In this document: positions 1-6,563 of the stretch, one piece after another
Numbering within the stretch: the stretch's first letter is position 1
Layout of the letters: every line of letters starts with the position of its first letter
DNA from: JBQTJN01 sp052387095
GTDB taxonomy: Bacteria; Pseudomonadota; Alphaproteobacteria; Micavibrionales; Micavibrionaceae
NCBI GenBank assembly: GCA_052387095.1
Contig: JBQTJN010000055.1
Location: 1-14,894 of the forward strand
DNA: 14,894 nt
Direction: 5' to 3'
Notes under the pieces: model-generated
Told to the model about the DNA's origin: nothing
What the model saw: only the letters and a program-made list of their open reading frames with translations
The model's database searches: none
Program-made: the position numbers and the translations under genes

Positions 1-293
1 TTCTGCTGCCCGCCCCAGCGCGCGGAATAAACACCGGGATCGCCCCCAAGTGCATTGATGGAAAGACCGCTATCGTCGGCGAGAGCCGGCTTGCCGGATA
101 GTTTCGCGGCGGCGCGCGCCTTGAGCAGCGCATTGCCGACAAAAGTGTCGGCGTTTTCTTCGGGCTCGGGCAGGTCCAGTTCTTTCGAAGTATAAAAATT
201 TTCGATGTAAGGTTTCAGCAGCTCGGCCATTTCGCGCGCCTTGCCCTTGTTGTGAGTGGCGATGACCAGTTCTTTTCCGGTGAAGGGACGCAT
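1..293 (-). CDS. rdgB: RdgB/HAM1 dITP/XTP pyrophosphatase (5' part only)
   Basis: Non-canonical purine NTP pyrophosphatase. It hydrolyses dITP, XTP and similar nucleotides to monophosphates in the cytosol and keeps deaminated purines out of DNA and RNA. The reading frame starts at the ATG ending at 293 and runs off the left edge, so only about 97 of the usual roughly 200 residues are present. The family marks are visible: an N-terminal VIATHNKGKAREM substrate-binding loop, then ALADDSGL with the catalytic Asp pair, then GVYSARWGG. An AAAAAGG Shine-Dalgarno lies about 7 nt upstream of the ATG. It lies downstream of rph on the same strand; in alphaproteobacteria these two are commonly adjacent. 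A hairpin repeat separates the two genes. Assignment is firm; the C-terminus is outside the window. Confidence 0.95.
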   Translation of the reverse strand, partial: MRPFTGKELVIATHNKGKAREMAELLKPYIENFYTSKELDLPEPEENADTFVGNALLKARAAAKLSGKPALADDSGLSINALGGDPGVYSARWGGQQ

Positions 294-336
294 TGTTTTC
301 CTTTTTAATCGAGAAGACACGAAAATTTAAAAAAAT

Positions 337-416
337 AATTCAACCGCAGAGACGCAGAGAATTATTAAAACTTTATTATTATAAACTCTGCGCCCTCTGC
401 GGATCTGCGGTTGAAT
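337..416. repeat. CCGCAGAG-type inverted repeat between rph and rdgB
   Basis: Two arms face each other across an AT-rich centre (about 361-385). The left arm is about 337-360 and the right arm about 386-416. The outermost 12 bases of the left arm (TTCAACCGCAGA) are perfectly complementary to the right end. Further in, both arms carry CGCAGAG units, the right arm having about nine extra bases. The transcript of either strand can fold into a long imperfect hairpin. It begins directly after the rph stop codon, so it could end or weaken transcription from rph into rdgB. The unit resembles dispersed intergenic CCGCAGAGACGCAGAG repeats that I recall from many environmental genomes. Confidence 0.75.
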
Positions 417-417
417 C

Positions 418-1137
418 TTAAATTCCTAAAACCTGTTTCTGCATTCCGGTCAGGTCGCCGCAGCCTTTTTTCGCCATGTTCAACAACTCAAAGAATTGCT
501 GCTCTGTAAAGGGTTCGCGCTCGGCGGTCCCCTGCACTTCAACGATGCCGCCCTTGCCGGTGATGACGAAATTGGCGTCGGTATCGGCGGTGGAGTCTTC
601 CGCGTAATCGAGATCGAGCACGATTTCACGCTCGTAAATGCCGCAGGAAATCGCGGAGACGGTATCGACGACCGGCACTTGCTTGAGCGCGCCGGTTTTC
701 ACAATATGCTGGAGCGCGAGATGCATCGCCACAAACGCGCCGGTGATGCCGGCCGTGCGCGTGCCGCCATCGGCCTGGATAACATCGCAATCGATTTTGA
801 TCTGCCGTTCGCCCATAGCTTCCATATCGACAACGGCGCGCAGTGCGCGGCCGATGAGGCGCTGAATTTCCTGCGTGCGGCCGGATTGTCTTCCCTTCAC
901 CGCCTCGCGGTCCATACGTCCGCCGGTCGAGCGCGGCAGCATGCCGTATTCCGCCGTGATCCAGCCTTTGCCGCTGCCCTTCATCCAGGGCGGCAGGCGA
1001 TCCTCAACGGTCGCGGTACACAGCACATGCGTATCGCCGAATTTGACGAGGCAGGAGCCTTCGGCATGCTTGGACACGTTCGGGATAAGTTCGATGCTGC
1101 GCAGCCTATTGGCAGGCCGGCCGGAGGGTCTTGTCAT
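418..1137 (-). CDS. rph: Ribonuclease PH
   Basis: Phosphorolytic 3'-5' exoribonuclease that trims tRNA precursors to mature 3' ends and also acts on other structured RNAs; active as a hexamer in the cytosol. The 239-residue length is the family norm. Visible marks: the early FGDTHVLCTATVE strand, LPRSTGGRMDRE near residues 68-77, the phosphate-site arginines in SGRTQEI (R87) and GGTRTAG (R127), and the acidic DLDYAEDSTADTD stretch for metal binding. The start at 1137 is preceded by AAAGGACAG at good spacing. It is divergent from hrcA and co-directional with rdgB. A TTGACA promoter in the shared intergenic region fits it. Nothing looks damaged. Confidence 0.97.
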   Translation of the reverse strand: MTRPSGRPANRLRSIELIPNVSKHAEGSCLVKFGDTHVLCTATVEDRLPPWMKGSGKGWITAEYGMLPRSTGGRMDREAVKGRQSGRTQEIQRLIGRALRAVVDMEAMGERQIKIDCDVIQADGGTRTAGITGAFVAMHLALQHIVKTGALKQVPVVDTVSAISCGIYEREIVLDLDYAEDSTADTDANFVITGKGGIVEVQGTAEREPFTEQQFFELLNMAKKGCGDLTGMQKQVLGI

Positions 1138-1165
1138 TTACTGTCCTTTTTCTGTAATTGAACAC

Positions 1166-1193
1166 ACTCTAGGGCTCCTGCCGGAATTGTCAA
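1166..1193 (-). promoter_or_regulatory. Candidate sigma70 promoter of rph
   Basis: On the minus strand a perfect TTGACA (complement of 1188-1193) is followed after 16 nt by TAGAGT (complement of 1166-1171, 4/6 to TATAAT). The start of transcription would fall near 1160, giving a leader of a little over 20 nt that includes the rph Shine-Dalgarno. Its -35 overlaps the -35 of the hrcA promoter on the other strand. Confidence 0.6.
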
Positions 1194-1215
1194 TTTCATG
1201 CGAAGGCTTTATATA
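1187..1215 (+). promoter_or_regulatory. Candidate sigma70 promoter of hrcA
   Basis: TTGTCA (1187-1192), a 17-nt spacer and TATATA (1210-1215). The predicted transcription start is about 1222, and the hrcA ATG is at 1224, so the mRNA would be leaderless or nearly so. No CIRCE operator (TTAGCACTC-N9-GAGTGCTAA) is present here. Confidence 0.6.
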
Positions 1216-1223
1216 TCTTTATT

Positions 1224-2258
1224 ATGATCACAGAACTGAATGAGCGCTCACGGACGATTTTCCGGTTTATCGTCGATACCTATCTTGCCACCGGCACACC
1301 GGTGGGATCGGGCACCATCGCGCGGACCGCGGGCGTGCCCCTGTCGCCGGCGAGTATCCGCAACGTGATGGCGGATCTGGAAGAGAACGGTTTGCTCTAT
1401 GCGCCGCATACATCGGCAGGGCGCATGCCGACCGAACAGGGAATCCGGCTTTATATTGACGGGCTGATGCAGGTGGGGAATTTGAGTGCCGATGAACGGC
1501 GCCAGATCGAGGGCGCCTGCGCGCGCGGCAACAAGCCGATGAACGATGTGCTGGAACAGGCAACCACCCTGCTCTCAGGGCTTTCCTCGTGCGCCAGCCT
1601 CGTGATCGCGCCGAAAATCAACAGCGCGGTTAAACAGATCCAGTTCGTGCAGCTGGCGCCGCGGAAAATTCTCACCGTGCTAGTGTTTGAAAACGGACTG
1701 GTGGAAAACCGCATCATGGATATGGAGCAGGATGTTGCCTTTACATCACTCGCGGCAGCGACCAATTACCTGAATGCGCGCGTGGCAGGGAAAACGCTGA
1801 TCGAGGCGGAGATTAATATCAGCCGCGAAATGCGGGAAAACCGGACGCAGCTGGATGCCATTACGCAGGACTTGGTGGGACGCGGACTGGCCCTGCCCGG
1901 GAGCGATGAAGGGCATATCATTATTCGCGGGCAATCGCGTTTGCTGGAAGATGTCAAGGCGGTGGCGGATCTCGGGCGCGCCCGCGCGCTGCTGGCGTAT
2001 CTTGAGAAGCAAAAAAATATGCTGGAACTGCTGGGGTCTGTGCAAGCCGCGGAAGGCGTGCAGATTTTCATCGGCACCGAGAACAAGATTTTCGACCAGT
2101 CGGGCTGGTCCATGATCATCGCGCCTTATAAAAATCCGTCGGGGAAAATCATCGGCGCCATTGGCGTAATCGGTCCGACCCGCCTTGACTATGACCGTAT
2201 TATCCCTATGGTTGATTATACGTCCCGCGTGGTATCGAATTTGATGGATGAGCTATGA
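1224..2258 (+). CDS. hrcA: Heat-inducible transcription repressor HrcA
   Basis: Repressor of heat-shock operons that binds CIRCE operators and whose folding depends on GroEL. The 344 residues match the family. The N-terminal winged helix covers roughly residues 1-75: NERSRTIFRFIVDTYLATG, then GVPLSPASIRNVMADLEENG (recognition region) and PHTSAGRMPTEQG. The C-terminal IIAPYKNPSGKIIGAIGVIGP and TRLDYDRIIPMVDY are the usual HrcA ending. The ATG at 1224 is chosen because it gives the standard N-terminus and no in-frame ATG/GTG/TTG lies upstream at a better place. No Shine-Dalgarno precedes it. The last four bases overlap the grpE start (ATGA), implying translational coupling. No CIRCE is visible in the window, so its targets, most likely groES-groEL, should lie elsewhere. 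Confidence 0.97.
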   Translation: MITELNERSRTIFRFIVDTYLATGTPVGSGTIARTAGVPLSPASIRNVMADLEENGLLYAPHTSAGRMPTEQGIRLYIDGLMQVGNLSADERRQIEGACARGNKPMNDVLEQATTLLSGLSSCASLVIAPKINSAVKQIQFVQLAPRKILTVLVFENGLVENRIMDMEQDVAFTSLAAATNYLNARVAGKTLIEAEINISREMRENRTQLDAITQDLVGRGLALPGSDEGHIIIRGQSRLLEDVKAVADLGRARALLAYLEKQKNMLELLGSVQAAEGVQIFIGTENKIFDQSGWSMIIAPYKNPSGKIIGAIGVIGPTRLDYDRIIPMVDYTSRVVSNLMDEL

Positions 2259-2845
2259 CCGAGCCTTTTAAAAAAGAAGAGACCGAGAGTCCCGAAGAGG
2301 CGGAAGCAACGCCCGCCTCTGAAATGGAAGGCAACGAAACCGAGACTTTGCAAAAGGAACTCGAGGAAGCCAAGAATCAGATGTTGCGGGCACTGGCGGA
2401 GGCCGAGAATACGCGCAAGCGCGCCGTGAAGGAGCGCGAGGATGCGTCCAAATACGCGATTAGCAAATTTGCCAAAGATACCTTGAGCGTCGCGGATAAT
2501 CTCCGCCGCGCGCTCGATGCGATCCCCGAAGATCTTTTCGGCGATGCGCGCATTAAAAGCCTGGTCGAGGGGATCGAGGCGACGGAGCGCGAATTGCTGA
2601 AATCGTTCGACGGGAACGGCATCCGCAAGATCAGCCCGGAAGGGGAGCCGTTTAACGCCAATTATCACGAAGTGATGTTCGAAGTACCGGGCAGCGGCAA
2701 GCCGCCTGGTACCGTCATGCAGGTGATCGAGACCGGCTACATCCTGCATGACCGGCTCCTGCGCCCTGCCCGCGTCGGCGTGGCCAAGGATGAAGGCCAG
2801 GGCAACGGCAAATCGCCGGGGGGGCAGATTGATACGAGTGCTTGA
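2255..2845 (+). CDS. grpE: Nucleotide exchange factor GrpE
   Basis: Cytosolic co-chaperone that opens the DnaK nucleotide site to release ADP and acts as a thermosensor dimer. At 196 residues it is normal length. An acidic disordered head (about residues 1-30, rich in Glu) precedes a long helix that dimerises (about 30-85, ELEEAKNQMLRALAEAENTRKR). The compact beta domain follows, with NYHEVMFEVPGS and the family signature GYILHDRLLRPARVGVAK about residues 160-178. The start overlaps the hrcA stop by four bases, so the two are translated from one mRNA. A gap of 126 nt separates it from dnaK, which probably has its own promoter as well. Confidence 0.97.
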   Translation: MTEPFKKEETESPEEAEATPASEMEGNETETLQKELEEAKNQMLRALAEAENTRKRAVKEREDASKYAISKFAKDTLSVADNLRRALDAIPEDLFGDARIKSLVEGIEATERELLKSFDGNGIRKISPEGEPFNANYHEVMFEVPGSGKPPGTVMQVIETGYILHDRLLRPARVGVAKDEGQGNGKSPGGQIDTSA

Positions 2846-2881
2846 TCCAGAATTCCCCAGCATACGTATTGCTTGATGAGA

Positions 2882-2910
2882 CTGGCATTTGCGTTTAAGT
2901 GTGCTATATA
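2882..2910 (+). promoter_or_regulatory. Candidate dnaK promoter
   Basis: In the 126-nt grpE-dnaK gap the clearest core element is TATATA at 2905-2910, with CTGGCA at 2882-2887 as a weak -35 at 17-nt spacing. The sequence GCTATATAA also resembles the CYTATNT -10 used by alphaproteobacterial RpoH. The only CTTG motifs (2841-2844 and 2872-2875) are too far from it for a proper heat-shock promoter. The expected leader is about 55 nt. Confidence 0.4.
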
Positions 2911-2971
2911 AAGGTCTTAGCGCGAATGACTGGTGAAATTTTAATAGATTCAATGACTTAAAAGGTAAAAA

Positions 2972-4906
2972 ATGAGCAAAATAATCGGTATCGACCTTGG
3001 TACAACCAATTCATGCGTTGCCGTGATGGAAGGCAAGGAGCCTCGCGTTATAGAAAATGCTGAAGGCGCGCGCACGACGCCCTCCATGGTGGCCTTCTCA
3101 AAAGACGGCGAACGCCTTGTCGGCCAGCCGGCAAAACGCCAGGCCGTCACGAACCCCGATCACACGCTCTACGCTTTCAAGCGCCTGATGGGCCGCCGCT
3201 TCGACGATCCGGATGTGCAGAAAATGAAAAAAACCTCGCCGTTCAAAATCGTCAAGGGCGATAACGGCGATGCCTGGGTTGAAGTCAATGGCGAGAAAAT
3301 GTCGCCGTCGCAGATTTCGGCGATGGTTCTACAGAAGATGAAAGAAACCGCCGAAGCGTTTCTCGGTGAAAAAGTCACGAAAGCCGTTATCACGGTTCCC
3401 GCGTACTTCAACGATTCACAGCGCCAGGCGACGAAAGATGCCGGCCGTATCGCGGGCCTCGAAGTCGAGCGCATCATCAACGAACCGACCGCAGCCGCAT
3501 TGGCCTACGGTCTCGACAAGCGCGCCACCGGTACGATTGCCGTGTACGACCTTGGCGGCGGTACGTTCGATATTTCCATTCTTGAAATCGGCGACGGCGT
3601 TTTCGAAGTGAAATCCACCAACGGGGACACGTTCCTCGGCGGGGAAGATTTCGACGCACGCATCATCGATTATCTCGCCGATGAATTCAAAAAAGAGCAG
3701 ACCGTCGATCTGCGGAGCGACAAGCTCGCGCTGCAGCGCCTGAAAGAGGCGGCCGAGAAAGCCAAGATCGAATTGTCCAGCACGACGCAGACGGAAGTTA
3801 ACCTGCCGTTCATCACGGCGGATGCGTCGGGACCCAAACATCTTAACGTCAAGCTTACCCGCGCGAAGCTCGAGAGCCTTGTCGATGATCTCGTCAAGCG
3901 CACCAACGGCCCGGTGAAAGCCGCGCTGAAAGATGCGGGCCTGAAGGCGTCCGATATCGACGATGTCGTTCTGGTCGGCGGCATGACCCGCATGCCGAGA
4001 ATCATCGAGACGGTGAAAGAATTATTCGGCAAGGAGCCGCACAAAGGCGTCAACCCGGATGAAGTCGTTGCCGACGGCGCGGCTATCCAGGGCGGCGTTC
4101 TGCAGGGCGATGTTAAAGACGTTCTCCTGCTCGACGTCACACCGCTTTCACTCGGCATTGAAACGCTGGGCGGCGTGTTTACACGCCTGATCGAGCGCAA
4201 CACGACGATCCCAACCAAAAAATCGCAGACTTTTTCTACGGCCGAAGACAGCCAGAATGCGGTGACGATCCGCGTGTTCCAGGGCGAGCGCGAAATGGCG
4301 GCGGACAATAAAATTCTCGGCCAGTTCGACCTGGTCGGCATTCCTCCCGCCCCGCGCGGCGTGCCGCAGATCGAGGTCACGTTCGACATCGATGCCAACG
4401 GCATCGTGCAGGTGTCGGCGAAAGACAAGGCTACGGGCAAGGAACAGCAGATCCGCATCCAGGCCTCCGGCGGATTGTCGGATGCCGACATCGATAAAAT
4501 GGTGAAGGATGCCGAAGCCAATGCTGAGAGCGACAAGGAACGCCGCGCGCTGGTCGAGGCGAAGAATCAGGGTGAATCCCTGATTCACTCCACCGAGAAA
4601 TCCCTTGTTGAGCACGGCAAGGATGTTCCAACGGATGAGAAAAAGGCGATCGAGGATGCCATTGCAGACCTGAAATCTTTGCTGGAAGGCGAGGACAAGG
4701 CCGCGATTGAAGCCAAGACGCAAACGCTCCTGCAGGCGAGCATGAAGATCGGCGAGCTGGCGTACCGCAAGGCACAGGAAGAGGCGGCGGGCGCGCCTGA
4801 AGGCGCTGATTCGCAAGCCCAGGGCGGAGGGGCTTCCGCGTCCAAGGATGACGTAGTTGAGGCCGACTTCACCGATCTTGAGATCGATGATGGGGATCAA
4901 AACTAA
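2972..4906 (+). CDS. dnaK: Molecular chaperone DnaK (Hsp70)
   Basis: ATP-driven chaperone that binds exposed hydrophobic peptides and works with the J-proteins and GrpE encoded beside it. Normal length at 644 residues. The ATPase domain shows IGIDLGTTNSCVAVMEG at the N-terminus, VPAYFNDSQRQATKDAG, NEPTAAALAYG and YDLGGGTFDISILE. The interdomain linker DVLLLDVTPLSLG begins at residue 383, followed by the substrate-binding beta domain and the helical lid. The C-terminus is Ala/Gly/Gln-rich and ends in an acidic tail (VVEADFTDLEIDD), the usual bacterial EEVD-like end. The start is supported by AAAGGT just upstream. Alphaproteobacterial in character throughout, with no sign of damage. Confidence 0.98.
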   Translation: MSKIIGIDLGTTNSCVAVMEGKEPRVIENAEGARTTPSMVAFSKDGERLVGQPAKRQAVTNPDHTLYAFKRLMGRRFDDPDVQKMKKTSPFKIVKGDNGDAWVEVNGEKMSPSQISAMVLQKMKETAEAFLGEKVTKAVITVPAYFNDSQRQATKDAGRIAGLEVERIINEPTAAALAYGLDKRATGTIAVYDLGGGTFDISILEIGDGVFEVKSTNGDTFLGGEDFDARIIDYLADEFKKEQTVDLRSDKLALQRLKEAAEKAKIELSSTTQTEVNLPFITADASGPKHLNVKLTRAKLESLVDDLVKRTNGPVKAALKDAGLKASDIDDVVLVGGMTRMPRIIETVKELFGKEPHKGVNPDEVVADGAAIQGGVLQGDVKDVLLLDVTPLSLGIETLGGVFTRLIERNTTIPTKKSQTFSTAEDSQNAVTIRVFQGEREMAADNKILGQFDLVGIPPAPRGVPQIEVTFDIDANGIVQVSAKDKATGKEQQIRIQASGGLSDADIDKMVKDAEANAESDKERRALVEAKNQGESLIHSTEKSLVEHGKDVPTDEKKAIEDAIADLKSLLEGEDKAAIEAKTQTLLQASMKIGELAYRKAQEEAAGAPEGADSQAQGGGASASKDDVVEADFTDLEIDDGDQN

Positions 4907-4936
4907 TTTTTCCGCAAATATCTTAAGAAAAATGGC

Positions 4937-4974
4937 TATAATGCGCCCGGCCAGCACGATTCTTGCATCGGGCG
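4937..4974 (+). promoter_or_regulatory. TATAAT box and hairpin between dnaK and the small J-protein gene
   Basis: A perfect TATAAT lies at 4937-4942 in the 99-nt gap, without a recognisable -35 at 16-18 nt. Directly after it, CGCCCG (4944-4949) pairs perfectly with CGGGCG (4969-4974). An inner GCA/TGC stem (4954-4956 with 4964-4966) makes a two-part hairpin. There is no U-tract, so it is not a classical terminator. It could be a 5' stabilising or processing structure for the downstream J-protein mRNA, or the box may be a promoter for the J-protein/dnaJ pair. Confidence 0.4.
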
Positions 4975-5005
4975 GGGCGTATCTTTTTCATTTTCACGGA
5001 TATTC

Positions 5006-5326
5006 ATGGACCAGAGCAGCTCATATTACGATATTCTCGAAATCACGCAGCAAGCGAGCGATTTCGAAATCAAGGATGCGTACCGGCGCCTGGCGTTCCA
5101 GTATCACCCCGACCGTAACCCATTCAACCGTGCGCCCGCAGAGCTCCGCTTCCGCCTCATCAACGAAGCCTATTCGCATCTCAAGACGCGGGAAAAGCGC
5201 CAGCGCTATAATCACTCGCTGCGCAAACAGGGCGTACGGCGCCCCGGAAACGCGCAGAACGACAATGGGTTTTTTGCGCAGCTGGCCGCATTTTTCACAG
5301 GCCGCAATACAAACTCAGGCGCCTGA
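5006..5326 (+). CDS. Small J-domain-only protein (type III DnaJ-like)
   Basis: A 106-residue protein that is almost entirely a J domain: helix I YYDILEI, helix II IKDAYRRLAFQYHPDRN with the HPD tripeptide at residues 34-36, and helix III FRLINEAYSHLKTREKRQRY. J domains stimulate the DnaK ATPase through HPD. It lacks the Gly/Phe region, the zinc-finger cysteines and the client-binding C-terminal domains of DnaJ. The tail (about 72-106) starts basic and ends with a short hydrophobic stretch, GFFAQLAAFF at residues 88-97, which might bind a membrane or partner. It sits between dnaK and dnaJ, and its stop is 3 nt before the dnaJ ATG, so co-translation is likely. J-domain function is secure; the targeting role is unknown. 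Confidence 0.9.
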   Translation: MDQSSSYYDILEITQQASDFEIKDAYRRLAFQYHPDRNPFNRAPAELRFRLINEAYSHLKTREKRQRYNHSLRKQGVRRPGNAQNDNGFFAQLAAFFTGRNTNSGA

Positions 5327-5329
5327 ATC

Positions 5330-6481
5330 ATGAGCAAAGATTTTTACAAAACGCTCGGCGTTGAAAAAAGCGCCTCCGCCGACGATATCAAGAAAGCCTA
5401 TCGCCGCCTCGCGATGCAATATCACCCCGATCAGAATAAGGGGAATGCGCAAGCCGAAGCGAAGTTCAAGGAAATCAGCGAAGCCTACGATGTTTTGAAA
5501 GATGAACAGAAGCGCGCGGCCTTCGACCGGTTCGGTGCAGCGGCATTCGACGGCAGCGGCGGGCCGGGCGGCGGTTTCGGCGCAGGCGGGTTCAGCGCGG
5601 GATCCTTCTCCGATATTTTCGAGGACATGTTCGGCGATTTCATGGGTGGGCGCGGCGGCGGGCGTGGGCAAAACCAGACGCGCGGATCCAACATGCAGTA
5701 CACGATGAAAATTTCGCTGGAAGATGCTTTCAAGGGCAAGGAAAGCACGATCAAAATTCCGATCAATGAAACCTGCGATCTTTGCAAGGGCTCTGGTTCG
5801 GAAGAGGGATCGGGCGCCGAGGCCTGCGCCACCTGTGGCGGCGCGGGGCGCGTGCGGCAGCAGCAGGGGTTTTTCACCATCGAACGCGCCTGTCCGACTT
5901 GCGGCGGCCAGGGCCAGATTATTAAAAGCCCTTGCAAGAAATGCGGCGGCCAGGGACGCGTGCAATCCGATAAAACGATCAAGGTTAAAATTCCGCCGGG
6001 TGTTGAGCATGGGCGGCGCCTGCGCCTGTCCGGTGAAGGCGAAGCGGGTCTGCGCGGCGGCGCGCGCGGCGATCTTTATGTGCTGCTCAGCATAAAGCCA
6101 CATAAATTTTTCCGGCGCGAGGCCGGGAATCTCTATTGCCGGGTTCCCATTCCCTTTACGCAAGCCGCGCTCGGCGGTGAAATCGAAGTGCCGATTAGAG
6201 AAGGCGGCCGTACCAAGGTTAAAGTCCCCGCCGGGACGCAGACGGGGCAGCGGCTTCGTCTTAAAGGCAAGGGCATGAGCGTACTGGGATCGGCCGCGCG
6301 CGGCGACATGTATATCGAGATGGCCGTCGAAACACCCATTAATCTCACTAAAAAGCAGCAGGATTTGCTGAAAGAACTTGATGCCAGCATCGGCGGCGGG
6401 CAAGCTGCCAACAAACATTCACCTGAGAGTTCGGGGTTCTTCAATAAAATGAAAGAATTCTGGGACGATCTGAAGGAGTGA
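5330..6481 (+). CDS. dnaJ: Chaperone protein DnaJ (Hsp40, class A)
   Basis: Co-chaperone that delivers unfolded proteins to DnaK and stimulates its ATPase. Complete class A layout in 383 residues: J domain at 1-70 with HPD at 32-34; a Gly/Phe-rich linker around 73-120, unusually rich in GGG; four CxxCxGxG zinc repeats between C149 and about residue 209 (CDLCKGSG, CATCGGAG, CPTCGGQG, CKKCGGQG); then the client-binding C-terminal domains (IPPGVEHGRRLRLSGEGE and VPAGTQTGQRLRLKGKG). It starts 3 nt after the small J-protein gene. It ends just before a twin-hairpin repeat that separates it from dapB. Confidence 0.98.
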   Translation: MSKDFYKTLGVEKSASADDIKKAYRRLAMQYHPDQNKGNAQAEAKFKEISEAYDVLKDEQKRAAFDRFGAAAFDGSGGPGGGFGAGGFSAGSFSDIFEDMFGDFMGGRGGGRGQNQTRGSNMQYTMKISLEDAFKGKESTIKIPINETCDLCKGSGSEEGSGAEACATCGGAGRVRQQQGFFTIERACPTCGGQGQIIKSPCKKCGGQGRVQSDKTIKVKIPPGVEHGRRLRLSGEGEAGLRGGARGDLYVLLSIKPHKFFRREAGNLYCRVPIPFTQAALGGEIEVPIREGGRTKVKVPAGTQTGQRLRLKGKGMSVLGSAARGDMYIEMAVETPINLTKKQQDLLKELDASIGGGQAANKHSPESSGFFNKMKEFWDDLKE

Positions 6482-6490
6482 TTTTTTATC

Positions 6491-6541
6491 GCATCCAAAA
6501 CTTGATTTGGGATACATGGATCCTGACTTTCGTCAGGATGC
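6491..6541. repeat. 51-bp twin-hairpin repeat, copy 1
   Basis: This 51-bp block matches 9423-9473 at 47 of 51 positions. It holds two adjacent stems. The first is CCAAA/TTTGG around ACTTGA. The second is ATCCTGAC, loop TTTC, GTCAGGAT. The outer ends GCATCC and GGATGC are also complementary. It lies 9 nt after the dnaJ stop and 22 nt before the dapB start. The plus strand translates to MDPDFRQDA, a peptide I recognise from spurious ORFs in alphaproteobacterial genomes, which marks a dispersed element. Confidence 0.85.
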
Positions 6542-6563
6542 GAGACTAGAGAGGATTAATATA

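Noticed and set aside
2835..2843. GAGTGCTTG as half of a CIRCE operator
   Set aside because: The complementary TTAGCACTC half is not present 9 nt upstream, and the site overlaps the end of grpE.
2841..2875. CTTG motifs as RpoH -35 boxes for dnaK
   Set aside because: From the CTATAT at 2904 the nearer one is 28 nt away, too far. The first has no acceptable -10 at proper spacing.
6507..6563. Upstream start for dapB giving MGYMDPDFRQDA...
   Set aside because: These codons lie in the 51-bp repeat, and the ATG at 6564 has a ribosome site and the standard N-terminus.
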